Assembly: GCF_001592875.1 (NCBI RefSeq)
Contig: NZ_LSOF01000005.1
Coordinates: forward strand, 63,912-127,911
DNA length: 64,000 nt
Direction of reading: 5' to 3'
Origin: Pseudomonas sp. BMS12
GTDB lineage: Bacteria > Pseudomonadota > Gammaproteobacteria > Pseudomonadales > Pseudomonadaceae
Shown here: in pieces, positions 62,991 through 64,000 of the stretch
How positions within the stretch are numbered: the stretch's first letter is position 1
Layout: each line of letters begins with the position of its first letter
Notes under the pieces: model-generated
The model's input: the letters and a program-made list of their open reading frames with translations, nothing else
What the model was told of the DNA's origin: nothing
Database searches by the model: none
Position numbers and translations under genes: made by a program

Positions 62991-63884
62991 ATGAGTCTTT
63001 CCGAATCCCCTTCCAGTCTGGCATCACGCCTCTCGGCCCTGGCCCAGCGCCTGGGGCTGAGCGGTCGCGTCGCACGGCTGGTGTTCGAGCGCGCGCGCAA
63101 TCTGCGCCTGCCGTTCAGGGTGTTGCCGGAACCAGTAGCAAGCGTCTGGTGGCAGGCGGGCCCGCCCCTGCAGCGCCTGGTCGATCTGCCGCGCGATGCC
63201 CTCTCCGGCCCGGTACAGGAAGACAAGGCCGCGGCCCGTGCGGTGCTGATGGGCGTGGTCGAACGCGAATGCCTGCATGTGGACGATTTCGACCTGCGCC
63301 GGATCGACGGCTTGTGCAGCCCGCCGCCGAGCCTGGACAGCACCCTGGCCAGCTTCGAGGAAGTAGCCGCCTGCCCTCTCGGGCGCAGCGTGCGCATCAT
63401 CAGTTACAAGGACTTTCTCAAGACCATCAGCCAGGCCATGCCGCGCTTTCTCGCCGCCGAAGCGGTCGAGTTGCGTCAGGCCAGCTGGTATGGCGAGCGC
63501 CTGTTCTGGGCCGGCGAGCAACAGGGCGAAGCCTTTGCCTGCGCCATTGCCTACGCACGCCTGCGCGGCCTGGAAGTCACCCTGCCCGCCGAGCTGATAC
63601 GTTACCGTCTGAGTGCCAGCGGCCTGGCCGAATTGCGCCAGCGCTACCATATGCTGGCCATGCCCGTGCAGGCCTGGAGCGAACCAGCGTTCATGGGCCT
63701 GCTGCTCGATCACGGTCTGCCCTATGCCCGCCTGTCACTGCTGCGCTACCCAGATGCCCCGGAGTTCCTCCTGCTACCCAAAGATTCCCCGGAAGCCAAT
63801 GCACTGGGCGAAGGCTTGCGCCTGGCCGGTGCGCCGGACGTGACCGCCTACCTCGAAGCGCTGCAGCAGCGCACCGAAACCTGA
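62991..63884 (+). CDS. Conserved hypothetical protein (DUF6685-like)
   Basis: A 297-residue protein of unknown function. It starts MSLSESPSSLASRLSALAQR and includes RISYKDFLKT-like and GLLLDHGLPYARLSLLRYPD segments; most of it is helical and Leu/Arg-rich. No signal peptide, membrane helix or known catalytic motif is seen. It is read divergently from the DUF2835 gene. The DUF6685 label is from general resemblance and is tentative. Confidence 0.72.
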   Translation: MSLSESPSSLASRLSALAQRLGLSGRVARLVFERARNLRLPFRVLPEPVASVWWQAGPPLQRLVDLPRDALSGPVQEDKAAARAVLMGVVERECLHVDDFDLRRIDGLCSPPPSLDSTLASFEEVAACPLGRSVRIISYKDFLKTISQAMPRFLAAEAVELRQASWYGERLFWAGEQQGEAFACAIAYARLRGLEVTLPAELIRYRLSASGLAELRQRYHMLAMPVQAWSEPAFMGLLLDHGLPYARLSLLRYPDAPEFLLLPKDSPEANALGEGLRLAGAPDVTAYLEALQQRTET

Positions 63885-63900
63885 TCCGAAGGGAATTTGG

Positions 63901-63924
63901 CCGACCAATCCGAAGATTGGCCGG
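63901..63924. terminator. Hairpin between convergent genes near the right edge
   Basis: CCGACCAATC / GATTGGCCGG, ten positions with one mismatch and a CGAA tetraloop, lies 17 bp past the DUF6685-like stop and 13 bp past the stop of the edge gene. No clear T run. Confidence 0.5.
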
Positions 63925-63936
63925 CGTCTGCAACGC

Positions 63937-64000
63937 TCAGGGAGCGCTCGCCAACTGCGCCCCCAGGCGTACTTCCTGAGTCACCCCCCAGCCGTCCAGC
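63937..64000 (-). CDS. 3' end of an unidentified gene (cut by window edge)
   Basis: On the minus strand an open frame ends LDGWGVTQEVRLGAQLASAP then TGA at 63937-63939. Twenty-one codons are too few to identify it. The convergent layout with a hairpin between supports a real gene end. Confidence 0.5.
   Translation of the reverse strand, partial: LDGWGVTQEVRLGAQLASAP

Overview
The window is typical chromosomal DNA of a Pseudomonas. Gene content, order and protein sequences match the polar-flagellum, chemotaxis and housekeeping loci of that genus. FleQ and the dgt/dacB/rlmL/rmf/pyrD order look like P. aeruginosa, but flgA-flgM-flgN and cheV-cheR sit next to flgB, as in P. putida, P. fluorescens or P. 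mendocina type genomes. Base composition is GC-rich, with a visibly more AT-rich stretch around the flagellin promoter and the sugar-modification genes (about 11.1-20.0 kb).

Region 1 (1-33.6 kb, minus strand) is one long flagellar block. Read in the direction of transcription it runs cheV-cheR; flgBCDE; flgFGHIJKL; a six-gene sugar-modification island (two methyltransferases, two DegT-type aminotransferases, a WbqC-family protein and a 1211-residue multidomain glycosyltransferase); fliC-flaG-fliD-fliS-fliS2-fliT-like; fleQ; fleSR; fliE-fliF (fliF is cut by the window edge). Readable promoters agree with the known hierarchy: a sigma-70-like promoter for fleQ; sigma-54 (-24/-12) promoters for fleSR, fliE, flgB and flgF; sigma-28 promoters for fliC and flgM.

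Region 2 (33.6-36.3 kb, plus strand) holds flgA, flgM, flgN and the c-di-GMP-binding brake protein YcgR.

Region 3 (36.3-47.0 kb) is accessory metabolism: a PauA-like gamma-glutamylpolyamine synthetase, a small glutaredoxin-like protein, a DUF5610-type protein, a KefB/YbaL-type antiporter, and a TetR-regulated cluster (GST, PNPOx-like, periplasmic metallo-beta-lactamase-fold hydrolase, then an OprD-family porin). An ammonium transporter follows.

Region 4 (47.4-56.5 kb) carries a DUF883/YqjE small membrane-protein operon that runs into an EAL phosphodiesterase gene, a convergent membrane GGEEF diguanylate cyclase, dgt, a FUSC-type membrane protein and a large Cache-GAF-HD-GYP protein with a long insert between HD and GYP. 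With FleQ and YcgR, this gives synthesis, breakdown and two readers of c-di-GMP within 51 kb of each other.

Region 5 (56.5-64 kb) is housekeeping: yggL, dacB, rlmL (RlmKL), rmf, pyrD, two conserved hypotheticals and the 3' end of an unidentified gene.

The most distinctive content is the flagellin-linked sugar-modification island. It appears to encode an unusual amino-sugar decoration for the flagellar filament. No CRISPR array, prophage, insertion sequence, tRNA or rRNA gene was seen.
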